Shown here piece by piece: positions 10,827 to 23,527 of a stretch of DNA of 64,000 nt (positions are counted from its first letter, which is position 1; every line of letters begins with the position of its first letter). Origin of the DNA: Plotosus lineatus (taxonomy: Eukaryota > Chordata > Actinopteri > Siluriformes > Plotosidae); assembly GCA_024760905.1 (NCBI GenBank), contig CM045729.1:75469050-75533049 (forward strand), given 5' to 3'. A program made the position numbers and the translations under genes. The notes below the pieces were generated by a model, which was not told where the DNA came from, ran no database searches, and saw only the letters and a program-made list of their open reading frames with translations.

Positions 10827-13140
10827 CTAAGAAACAACCATGCAAAACTCAACAAATATGACTTAATTTACTGTAAATGTAATCATTGACACTCTGTTGA
10901 CGATGCCTAAAAATTTGTTACTTTTTCAGACCTCTCTGCTTACACTCCACAATTCAAAGCTAGTAAAAAAATAAAATGGATGTGCTTACGGATTTTGCTC
11001 TATTACTGTGCCATCTACAAGCACACTCTCCTCCCTCCCATCAGGATAGAGGTTCTTCACAGTCTGATCAGGAAATATGATCTCCTTATGGCCATCTCTA
11101 AAATGTTTTTCTGAAAGAGACAGCAGGACTTAAAGTTTTAGAAATGCATCTACACACACTCATTGGTTTCCTATAGAAAAAAAAGTAAGAATTTACCAAT
11201 CTGGTTGTTCGGGAACTGGAGCACTTCCATACCATCAGGGTAGGTGGTGTGTGTGGTTTGCACATTTGCATGATAATAAATCTGCAATTCATGAGATAAT
11301 AAGGAGAATTCCAGGCATTATACAATTCATTCTTTAATACAAATCCTTGAGTAAAATCCAATGCAGATAAAAGTGCTACCAAACCACCAAATTGATTATT
11401 CGACAATATACTATACGACGTAATAATCCCAGAGTATACTTCCCCTTATTGGGGTGCTCAGATTTCAAAGAACCCACTGAATTACCACTATTCACTTAAT
11501 TCAATATACAAGTGTACATTAATTCATTTCTAAATGCTACATCAAAAGCTCATTCAAAACATGAAATAATGTGCCTCACCACTCTTTGATCTGGCATTAA
11601 CTGCTTAATGTCTCCATTGAAAAAGGTAACTCTGACCGACAATCCATCAGCAGACATTTCTTTCCTTGTACCATTGGGGAAAACTGTAAGTCGTCTTCCA
11701 TCTGGAAGCAGCTTCTCAATCTTAGACGAGCAGACATTGACAGGGTGACAGTTATTTTAAGGGCTATGTGGAATGTTAAATACAATCTGACTTAATTATG
11801 GAATCACTACACTTGGAGGATCAGTCAGTCGTCATCATCCGCTTGATCCAAGATCATGTCATGGGGCAGCAGTCTAAGTAGTGAGGTCCAGACATTTTCC
11901 CTCACTGACCACTGTTCAGCTCATCTGGAGGGACACCAGGGCATTCACAGCCAAGACAAGCATGTTCTGGGTCAACCTCACGGGCTCTTCTCGGTCAGCT
12001 ATGTCCAGCCACAGCCTCAATAATGAAGTCTGAATGGGACATGTTCCATTTTCTCCATGTTCCCAAAATCCTTTGGGACATGGTTGCTGGAGATAGGAGT
12101 TGAAGGCTCTACTGACAGGAGACTGTGTCAAATGTTTCATTGAGACCCAATCTTATACATGTGGGTCTCTTAAGTCTGGAGGGTGGCCAGCTCAGGTGAT
12201 GATCAACTCGGCACCCTCTTTTCACATGGATGCCCAAAACAGCTCATCGTCTCTCCCCACGAAGAAATTGAAAATGGAATAACATCTGGTCCCTCTCAAA
12301 ACAGGTGGTTCCAGAGCCCAAGCTATGTCAAAATGAGCCCATTTATGCCTAGTCAGCATCACTCAACCTCATGCATCAGCTCAGGCTCCTCCTCCATCAG
12401 GGGGAGTGGATAATCAAAAAAATTTGGAAGTTCAGAAATTTTTTTTAACCCAATGCAGTCTTATCATTGAACAAAGTTTCTTCCAGTCATGCTCTATAGT
12501 CTATGATTGCGTCTCTTTAGGCCACTGTAACCTTTTTTTTCTCCCCCTTTCTGTTTAAGGTGCAGGTTTTCCTTTTAGTGAATTATTTATTTTAAGTACA
12601 GACGCTCCCCGACTTACGTTCATCCCCCCCCCCCCCCCAAAAAAAAAAAAAACCCTCAAATTTTGAGTTTAGATGTACCTACGCAGTACGCTCACGCAGT
12701 GATGCTGCATTCATTGTTTACAAACTACAGACTGAGTGTGTGTGTGTGTGTCTGTCTTCCTTTCGGCTTTTTCCCAGTTTTTTTTTTTTTTTACTCAGGA
12801 GTTGCCACAGCAAATCATCTTGATTCGCATGTTTGATTTGGCAGAGGTTTTTACGTCGGATGCCCTTCCTGTCACAACCCTTTTAGAAAGGGACAGAAAC
12901 ACGCTGACGACTTTGCAGCCTACTCTTTACGAAAGTCAGCAATGGTTCTTTTACATGCCTCTCACCATAAACAGTGAGAGACATGGCCCGCCTTTGATAA
13001 CCCAGTCAGCCGCACTTTTTTGGGGGGGGCAGTGACAACCCTGTGGAGAGTGGGACTCGAACCCCCAACCTTTGGATCAGCAATCCAGCGCCCTATACCA
13101 CTGCCCCTGTGTGTGTGTGTATATATATATATATGTGTGC

Positions 13141-13181
<41 letters not shown>

Positions 13182-16100
13182 CATATATCCTCATTTTCCT
13201 TTGGGCCTTTCCCTTCAGGGGTTGCCACAACGAATCATCTGCCTCCATCTCACCCTATCCTCTGCATCTTTTTCTCTTACACCAACTGCCTTCATGTCCT
13301 CCTTCACCACATCCATGAATAGTCTCTTTGGTCTTCTTCAAGGCCTTCTGCCTGGTAGTTCCAACCTCAACATCCTACTTCCAATATACTCACTATCCCT
13401 CCTCTGTACATGTCCAAACCATCTCAATCTAGCCTCTCTGACTTTGTCTCCGAAACGTCTTACATGTGCTGACCCTCTGATGTACTCATTCCTGATCCTA
13501 TCCATCCTCGTTACTCCCAAAGAGAACCTCAACATTTTAATCTCTGCTACCTCCAGCTCTGCCTCCTGTCTTTTCCCAGGGCCACTGTTTCTAAACCATA
13601 CAACATCGCTGGCCTCAACACCGTCTTGTACACTTTTCCTTTCATTTTTGCCGATACCTTCCTAATCACACCGGGCACTTTTCTCCAACCATTCCAACTA
13701 GCCTGCACACGCTTCTTCACCTCTTTTCCACACTCTCCATTGCTCTGGATTGTTGAGCCCAAGTACTTGAAATTTTCCACCTTCTTTATCTCTGCTTCCT
13801 GTAACATCACCGTTCCTGTTGGGTCCTTGGCATTCATACACATGTATTCCGTCTTACTGAGGCTAACCTTCATTCCCCTCCTTTCCCGGGCATACCTCCA
13901 CCTCTCTAGATTTTCCTGCACTTGTTCTCTGCTCTCACTGCAGATCACAATGTCATCTGCAAACATCATAGTCCATGGAGATTCTTGCCTAATCTCATCT
14001 GTCAGCCTGTCCATCACCATAGCAAACAAGAAGGGGCTCAGAGCTGACCCTTGATGCAGTCCCACCTCCAACTTGAACCCAGAGTGACAATTCTGTCTAC
14101 ACCGACACCTCACCACTGTCTTACATCTCTCATACATGTCCTGCACCACTCTAACATACTTCTCTGCCACTCCAGACTTTCTCATGTAATGCCACAGTTC
14201 CTCTCTCGGCACCCTGTCATATGCTTTCTCCAGATCCACAAAGGCACAATGCAGCTCCCTCTGACCTTCTGTGTACTTCTCTATTAACATCCTCAAGGCA
14301 AACACTGCATTTGTGGTGCTCTTTCTTGGCATGAAACCAAACTGTCTGTCTTCCTTTCGGATTTTTTCCTTTTTACTCGGGAGTCGCCACAGCGAATCAT
14401 CTGACTCGCACTTTTGGTTGGGCAGAGGTTTTTACGTCGGATGCCCTTCCTGTCACAACCCCTTTTTTAGCAAGGGACAGAAACACGCTGACGGCTTTGC
14501 AGCTACTCTTTACGAAAGTCAGCAATGATTCTTTTACATGCCCCTCACCATAGACAATGAGAGACATGGCCCGCCTTTGATAACCCAGTTAGCTGCACTA
14601 GGGGAGACAGTGACAACCTTGTGGAGAGTGGGACTTGAACCCCCCAACCTTTGGATCAGTGATCCAGTGCCCTAGACCACCACTTCCCCTTGGCATGAAA
14701 CCAAACTGTTGTTCACAAATGCTGACCTCTGCCCTTAGTCTTGCTTCCACTATTCTTTCCCATAACTTCATCGTATGGCTCAACTTTATCCCACTTCTCC
14801 TCCATTCCTCTGTCATCCTCTCACTCTCCAAGACCTTGTTGAATGTTCTTGTCAGGAAATCTACTGCTGCCTATCCTAGACACTTCCATACCTCCACCGA
14901 TATGTCATCAGGACCAACTGCCTTTCCACTCTTCATCCTCTTCAATGCCCTCCTCACTTCACCCTTACTGATCTTTGCTACTTCCTGGTCCTCAACAGTC
15001 ACCTCTTCTACTCTTTTTTTTTCTCTCATTTTCCTCATTCATCAGCTCTTCAAAGCCCCTTTCCATCTTCCCAGCACACTTCTTTCATCAGTCAATATAT
15101 TTCCCTCTCTGTCCTTAATCACTAACTTGCTGCACATCCTTCCCATTTCTATTTCTCTGCTGTGCCAACCTGTAAAAATCAAACCCTTTACTTTCCAACT
15201 GAGCATACAAGTCATCATACGCCCTTTGTTTGGCCTTTGACACTGCTACTTTTGCCTTATGCTGTGTCTCCCTGTACTCCTGTCCACTCATCTGGAAGCA
15301 CTTCCTGACCACCCAAAGCCTGTTTCAACTCCTCCTTGAAGACAACACAACAGTCCTCCTTTTTCAGCTTCCACCACTTTGTCTTCTGCTCTGCCTTTGC
15401 CTTCTTCACCTTCCTCACCATCAGCGTCATCCTGCACACCACCATCTTGTGCTGTTAGGCAACAGTCTCACCCGCTACTACTTTGCAGTCACTGACTTCC
15501 TTCAAATTACTTTGCCTACACAAGATGTAGTCTACCTGTATGCTCCGACCTCCGCTTTTATAAGTCACTCTATGCTACTCTCTCTTCTGGAAGAAAGTAT
15601 TTACAGCAGCCATTTCCATCCTTTTTGCAAAATCTACCAACATCTGTCCTTCTGCGTTCCTGTCCTGGATACCAAACCTGCCCATCACTTCCTCGTCCCC
15701 TCTGTTTCCTGCACCAACATGTCCATTGAAGTCTGCATCAATGCCCACGCTCACCTCTGGGGGTGCTCTGCATCACTTCATCTAAGTCATTCCAGAATCT
15801 CTATTCTTCTAGATCGCATCCTGCCTGTGGGGCATAAGCACTAACAACATTGAACATCACGCCTTCAATTTCTAACTTGAGACTCATCACTCTGTCTGAC
15901 ACTTTTCACTTCTAGAACATTCCTGACAAAGCCCTCCTTCAAGATGACTCCTACTCCATTTCTCTTCCCATCCACACTATGATAAAACAGCTTAAACCCT
16001 GCTCCTAAACTTCTCACCTTGCTACCTTTCCACCTGGTCTCCTGAACACACAGTATGTCCACCTTCCTCTTCTGCATCATGTCAGCCAGCTTTTCACGGG

Positions 16101-19100
16101 TGCATTTTATATACACACACAATTATATAGTGTGTTACTCTTGTGTTAAGACGTCGTCTCTGTGATCGTTGTGTTTACACTGTTTTGCGGACTTTTGTAA
16201 CCCTAAACAAATATGGTTGGTCAGAAGTGTAAGCCTACTAGCATGGGTGCAAGTCTCATACACAGAGATGAATTATCGATCTGCTCAGATCGGCACAATC
16301 TACCATGCATACTCAGTTAAGCAAAGAGTTATAAAATGAATGAAAACCTGAATCCCCAAATTACAGATATTCATTATCTTTTAGCAGAATCCGAAGAGTG
16401 TATACTTATTTTTATATTAATATTCATTAGGATTTGTACTTTTTTTTGTATGCATCTCTTGAATAAAGTTTACTTACTTATACAAAAGAAAGAACTCTCT
16501 GCTTTGCTGGGATTCACATTAGTGCAGGCTGTGTTCTAAACGAGTTCAAAGGCACCCTTGTGCACTTGAAAGACCAGAAGTCTGTATAACCCACAGCAAG
16601 TACACTACTTTCGGTATTGAGCGCTTCGCATATTGTAAGCGTTGATCGACTTTTAAACTTCATGTAAAGTGACTCGGTATAAATAAGTGCCTTATTGGAA
16701 ATTAATGTTTAAATTTGATGTATATTTGATATTATTTTACAATGCTAATTTTATAATAACTGATTTAGGGGTGTTTTATGAGATACGGTAATGGTATTTA
16801 TGGATGTATAGTACAGTATGAGCGTCATAAGTCACTGTAACAACTTGCGTTCGGCTGTCCGGAACCAATTCAAAACATAAGTCGGGGAGCGTCTGTACTC
16901 AAATCCAATTTCATTCACTGAGATTGTTTTGCAAACCAAATACAGTTTCATTATGTCTGTGCTTGATTTGATATTAACGACAAATGTGCTCCAAGTGTGA
17001 CGATTCCATGTTTACTTCGGGTTGTAACCCAAAATACTATCATGAACAAACAAACAAAATAAATAGCACACCATCTTTGGTCAGCGTGTAATTTTTCATA
17101 CTGACATCTTTAAAAAACTGTACAATTGTCACACACCTTTACATAACCGTTTTTTTAAATGAATCCTCCTGAATTTGTTTTACCTTGCCATCCAAGTGTT
17201 TGATTTCTTCCTGTTCAAGCTTAGATTTCCCGGTCATGTCTTTAGAATGGTCTCCTTCCTAAGAAAAGAAATGCATTGTAGATGGATGAATGGCAATATG
17301 CATGGAATGGAATATTTAAAAATCTCAATTGTGAATAATCCATCTGTAGAAAAAAGTAAAGTACTTACAAATACTGAGTGGGTGGAGTTTTTGATTAACT
17401 GACAATCATTGCTTTGTCCCTCAGAAACAATTTTGTGATCCAAGATGTTGCATGGACCAGTCACTGGGCATGGCTCCTTTTGCCAGTCTAGATGAAAATC
17501 AGGTGTGCAGTTATATCAAAAGGGCATTAAATCTTCATCCACTTAATCCAGAGTCAGGTTACAGGGGCAGTAGTCTAAGCAATGAGATCTAGCCAGCCAC
17601 TTCCTCCAGCATTTCCAGGGGGACACCAAGGCGTCCCCAGACCAGTGAACACACACAATCTCTTCAGTTCAACTCTGGGGTCTCTTCCCGGTTGGACATG
17701 CCCGAAACAGGGAGACATTCCAACCAGATGCCTGAGCCAAATCAACTGACTCATTCAATGCGGAGAATGGCTGAGCTTCTCGTACTATTTCTAAAGTAGA
17801 GACCTACCACCTAGAAAAGGGAACTCACTTCAGCTGGGATCTTGTTCTTTTAGTCACTACGCAGAGCTTGTGACCAAGGGTCACGGTTGTAATGTAGATC
17901 GACTGGTAAATTGACAGCTTTGCCTTGCGGCTCAGCTTGCTCTTCACCACGAAGGGCCAGTACAGGTTCCGCTTTACAGCAGAGGTTGCAGTGATTTGCC
18001 TGTCGATCTCCCGCTCCATCCTTCCCTCACTTGTGAACAAGCTCCCCAGATATTTGAACTCCTCCATTTGGGTAAGGACCTCATTCCAGACACGGAGGGT
18101 GCATTCCACCCTTTTCCGGCCGAGAACCATGGCCTCAGACTTGGAGCTGCTGATTCTCATCCCGGCCGCTTCGCACTCAACTGAGAGTTGCTCCAATGAA
18201 AGCTGGAGGTCCTGGATTGATGAAGCCACAAGGACAACTTCATCCACAAAAAGCAGAAATGAGATCTGATGGCCTCCAAGCCATAACCCCGACATTTCGG
18301 CTGCGTCTAGAAATTCTGTCCACAAAAATTATGATCCTCACCAGAAACAAATTCGACCTGTTACCAATGCAGACCAAACTTGGCTGCGGTAATACAGCAA
18401 CCGAATGGCCTGTAGTAACGGATCCGGAACAATGTACTCCCGGAGCACACCCAACAAGATAGCCCGAGAGACACGTCTGAAAGCCTTGTCTAAATCGAAA
18501 AACACATCTGGACAGATTGGGCAAACTCCCTTGCCCCCTCCAAGATCCTATAACATGTATAGAGTTGGTCGTGAGTGCTGCCACCAGGACAAAAACCACA
18601 TTGTTCCTCCTAAATCCGAGACTCAACTGATTGGCCGGATCCTCCTCTTCAGACTTTCCCCAGGTAGGTTGAGAAGTGCGATTCCTCGGTAATTGGAACA
18701 CACCCTCCTGTCCCCTCTTTTAAAAAGTGGGACAACCACCTTGGTTTGCCAAGCCAGAGGTATGGCCCCGATGACTACGCGGTGCTGCAGAAACGTGTCA
18801 ACCAAAGCAGTTCTACAAAATCCAGAGCCCTGAGATATTCAGGTCGGAGCTTATCCACCCCTGGAGCCCAACCACCAAGGAGCTTTTTGACTACCTCAGT
18901 GACCGCAGCGTGAGTGATAGGCGAGTCCCCACCCAAATCCCCAGGGTCTTCCTTCTTCACGGAGACTGTGCTGGTGGGATTGAGGAGGTCCTCGAAGTAC
19001 AGTGGTATGAAAAAGTATCTGAACCTTTTGGAATTTCTTACATTTCTGTATGAAATCGCCATCAAATGTGATCTAATCTTTGTCAAAATCACACAGATGA

Positions 19101-19382
19101 AAAAAAGAGTGTCTCCTTTAACTAAAACCACCCAAACATTTATAGGTTTTCATATGTTAATGAGGATAGCATGCAAACAATGACAGAAGGGGGAGGAATA
19201 AGTAACTGAACCATCACATTTAATATTTTGTGCCCCCCCCGTCTTTGGCAGCAATAACTTCAACCAGACGCTTCCTGTAGCTGCAGATCAGTCTGGCACA
19301 TCGATCATGCCAGTTTACATACATTTATCAAGTTAATAAAAGTCCCAGTGTCGAGTCATTTCACTGCTATTTTTAGACTTAT

Positions 19383-19455
<73 letters not shown>

Positions 19456-22400
19456 CAATGAATCTAAAATATAAACGTTTAATTTTTATCAGTGCATTAC
19501 AGAAAATAATGAACTTTATCACAATATGCTAATTTTTTGAGAAGGACCAGTACACACACCCCTTCAGGGCATTTTGTTAATTAGGGTATGCTGATCACTA
19601 TATTGTCATATGTGTTTATTTTATTACCATAGTATCTGCCATATCTAGAAAATCCTGCCCCTTAAAGAATGGAAGAAAGTCCTTTCGAACCTGTAGAACA
19701 TGTGGTCATTGAGAACTTGGCTGGAATTTTAGAAGGATTCTGCACCTCTATGCTTTCCGTCTTTTTGTTGTTCTCGGGTGTGCTGCTCTTAATACCAGAC
19801 AAAGGGCTCTGAGAATTCAGAAAAAAGTCTAAATTTACAGCAGTATCTTTGCCAACTGAAAATTTTCTGATGGTCACTTTGTGTACCTTCAATTTTATCC
19901 TGGTGTTACTGATACTTCTGGATGCATTGGACCGACCTCTCTCCTCTTTTTCCGGTTTAGACTCAGCATTTTTCCAGGTACTGAGGCGAAGTTTTTCTAG
20001 CACGCGAACCTGGTCTCGTAAAGAAGTATTCTCTGCATGGAGGGTGTCTATCTGCTGCCTTAGACGGCTCTGTGTGCTGGTCCAGCGAAGCTCTCGTTTT
20101 TTTAAATCCTCCTGCAGAGTGTGCAGTTGCTGCTTTAGAGACTGTCTCACAAAAACACACACAGAATGAAAACTCAAGGACATTTGACCTCTGATAAAGA
20201 GTACACATTTAAAATAAATAAATATTGGAACTAAAAGAAAATGTGGTGATAGAAACCTGCATCTCATCTCGTTCCTGTTTGTCAGGTCTAGCCCTTGCAG
20301 CAGCTGCATGTTTCTCAAACAACTTTTTTTCATGCTGGAGCTTCCGAACTTCCTCACGCTTAAATTCCTCCCATTTCGCATGCTCATCCGCCATGTTCCT
20401 CTGAAACTCTGTTCTCTCTTTCCTATATGAACAGAATGTCAGCAAAAGGATGTTTGTTAAATGGATCAGATAAGATCATTAGGATATTAGAAATTCTGAC
20501 ACTGTTTACCAATAACAATACATTTATCAATAATACTCTACATAAATTGAAAAAGAGAAGATGAAAAGAACGTGTTCACAGTTTTGCTTAGAAAAAAAAA
20601 AATTACCACCACAAAGACGGACAAGAAACCTTTGTCCACAAACTTATCAGTAATTCGTTACTCACCCATCAGGCTCCAGTACCAAATTCTCAAAAACCAA
20701 AAGGAAAGCAAGGACAAAAATATGCCGACTCAATAATTTCACTACTATCAGACAAGGACAGAAAATCAATGTTACAGTCTATTAATGGTGACCTCCAGCA
20801 TGAGAATCTCAATCAATCTGGTTTCATGAACCTGACAAATATGAAAAATTTGCATGATGAAGTATCAACATGGGACAGAATCTCCAAAGAAAGCTTCAAA
20901 TTGTGCTGCAATCTAAACAAGTATTCAACACACACTTGCTCACTTGAAAGATCGGAAGTCCGGATAAGCCGCGCTTTGTCCACAAGCACCATACATCACT
21001 TGTGGCAAGCGCCTACTTTCGGTGGAACGCCTCACAATTAGGGTTGTTTTGAGTACAAGGTGATGTCCTATAGTTTTAGTGTAGGGTTCCTAAAAAGGTA
21101 CTAAAGCATACAGAATTACTGATCAGCGATAACCATGTCGTGTTGTGTACCAAGGGCCAGTGTGGGTGCAGCTTTTTATTTCAAGCAAGCACGAGTCACC
21201 AAGCACGAGAGGTGGGAAAGATGGCTCTGACAGCACAGGGAACTTGGCAAGAGACAAATGGTTTTACAACAGCAAATATTGCTCTTTGGAGGAAACAAAG
21301 GTCCTTTAGAATAAATTACCTGCATTTATCTGAAACAGATCTTTAATCATATCCACCGTCAGAGCCTCCCCAGATGATAAAGCAGACAGCATTCATAGAA
21401 AATGCTGTAAACCATAACTATTCTAATCAAAGATTGTAGTTGATCTACTCTCCAATTATTTAGTGTGGGTCAGGAACGGTTAAAAACTAAGTATTTTTGC
21501 ATATACAAACTACTAGTCACTATATGATAGGTCCACTATCGATAGATCATAATTTAGTCTTCTCAGTTGATACCGAATCAAAATCACAGACCCTCACTGT
21601 TAGTTATAGGCTCTTGGGCAGGCGTCATAATTACACATTAAAATGGAGAAGGAATTTAAAAAAAAAAAAAAAAAAAAAGTATTTTTCCTGAAATCAAAGT
21701 AAACAAAACAGGCAGTACCACACATCGAGGTTTTAGCTGGCTGAAAGGTAAACTGATGTGGGGATGCTGTCACTCCCTCTCTATAATGCTCACCCAGGTC
21801 CATTATTTATACATACATATATATATATGTATATACACACACACACACACACAGAGACAGACAGGTCCTCCTCAAAAAATTAGCATATTGTGATAAAGTT
21901 TATTATTTTCTGTAATGTCCTGATAAACATTAAACTTTTATATTTTAGATTAATTACACATAACTGAAGTAGTTCAATCCTTTAATTGTTTTAATATTGA
22001 TAATTTGGGCAAAAAAGTAAAGAAAAACCAAAAATCCCTATAAAAAAATTTGCATATTTCATCCAACCAATAAAAAAGTGCTTTTAACACAAAAAAGTCA
22101 ACCTTCAAATAATTATGTTCAGTTATGCACTCAATACTTGGTCTGGAATCCTTTTCCTTCAATGCGGCGTGGCATGGAGGCAATCAGCCTGTGGCACTGC
22201 TGAGGTGTTACGGAGGCCCAGGATGCTTCGATAGCAGCCTTATGCTCTTCCACAGTGTTGGGTCTGGTGTCTCAACTTTCTCTTCACAATATCCCACAGA
22301 TTCTCTATGGGGTTCAGCTCAGGAGAGTTGGCAGGCCAATTGAGCACAGTAATACCATGGTCACTAAATCATTTACCAGTGGTTTTGGCACTGTGAGCAG

Positions 22401-23492
22401 GTGCCAGGTCGGGCTGAAAAATGAAAAAGTACTTTGGACCATTGAGCAACAGTCCAGTGCTGCTTCTCTGTAGCCCAGGTCAGGCGCTTCTGCTGCTGTT
22501 TCTGGTTCAAAAGTGGCTTGACCTGGGGAATGTGGCACCTGTGGTCAATTTCCTGCACACACCTGTGCACGGTGGCTCTGGATGTTTCTACTCCAGACTC
22601 GGTCCACTGCTTCCACAGGTCCCCCAAGGTCTGGAATCGGCCCTTCTCCACAATCTTCCTCAGGGTCCAGTCACCTCTTCTGGTTGTGCAGTGTTCTCTG
22701 CCACACTTTTTCCTTCCCACAGACGTCCCACTGAGGTGCCTTGATGCAGCACTCTGGGAACAGACTATTTGCTCAGAGATTTCTTTGTGTCTTACCCTCT
22801 TGCTTGAGGGTGTCAATGATGGCCTTCTGGACAGCAGTCAGATCGGCATGATTGCAGTTTTGAGTGATGAACCAGGTTACTTACTTACTGACTGCCCGTT
22901 ATGCCGGGTGGCACATAGGCACAACCCTATCTTTAGATCAAAGATGCAGACTGTAGATTGAGTACGATTTAAATTTGCTAACATTACTAAAATTCTGCGC
23001 CTGTTCCCCGAGCTAAACAAAAATGTAAAACCTTAGTTTCTGTCGCACTGAACATGACCTTGAGTGACGACTCTGTGCAGCTCCCAGATGCTCAGATTAA
23101 TCTGCTTGTCTGCTCACTAGCTTTGGTTCTGGATGGTTACTGACTGACAAGTCATGTTCTTAGACCAAGTGGTATGCTTCATGAAATGTGAGCAGCCTCT
23201 TCTTGAGTCGGATAGATAGAGTTGTCCGAAATTTACATTCTGCTTCCTCCCACTCAACAGTAGAGAAAAAAAGAATCAATGGATGACAAAGATTTTAAGG
23301 GGATGCAGAAGGGAGGAGTCCATCTTATCTGCCTCACTGCATGATGAAAATAGGCAAGTATAAAACCTCACTAAACTTTTTAAAGGGCTTTGGTTTTAAA
23401 GAGCTTGTGCAGAGAGCTCATCATGAATAAATAGAAATAAAAAAAAAAGCTCATGTTTGTGTGCTTTTTTTTTTTTTGCTTTGGTGGTAGTA

Positions 23493-23527
<35 letters not shown>

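Larger units (their letters stand above)
13192..16105 (-). mobile_element. RTE-like LINE copy B, near full coding length, frameshifted
   Basis: The 3' end lies at 13192. Reverse transcriptase is found at 13340-15000 and endonuclease pieces at about 15865-16105 ([32 protein letters not shown]). A SINE interrupts it at 14345-14689. Several frameshifts and deletions make it inactive. It is nested in Tigger element B. Confidence 0.85.
12600..16902 (+). mobile_element. Tigger/pogo-like element B, split by a 3.4-kb nested insertion
   Basis: The left half at 12600-12740 starts CAGACGCTCCCCGACTTACG, and the right half at about 16127-16902 ends GGGGAGCGTCTGT. Aligned to element A (36997-37752), the two halves are contiguous: TTGTTTACAAACTACAGACT, then the insert, then TTAAGACGTCGTCTCTGTGA. 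The right half has the ATATGGTTGGTCA start of the HTH region and an extra unmatched segment around 16300-16700. Confidence 0.75.

Noticed and set aside
19662..19690. cenpj ending at the in-frame stop at 19662
   Set aside because: The G-box exons downstream join in phase and complete the family C-terminus (ending MDTKV). A stop here would remove the most conserved domain.
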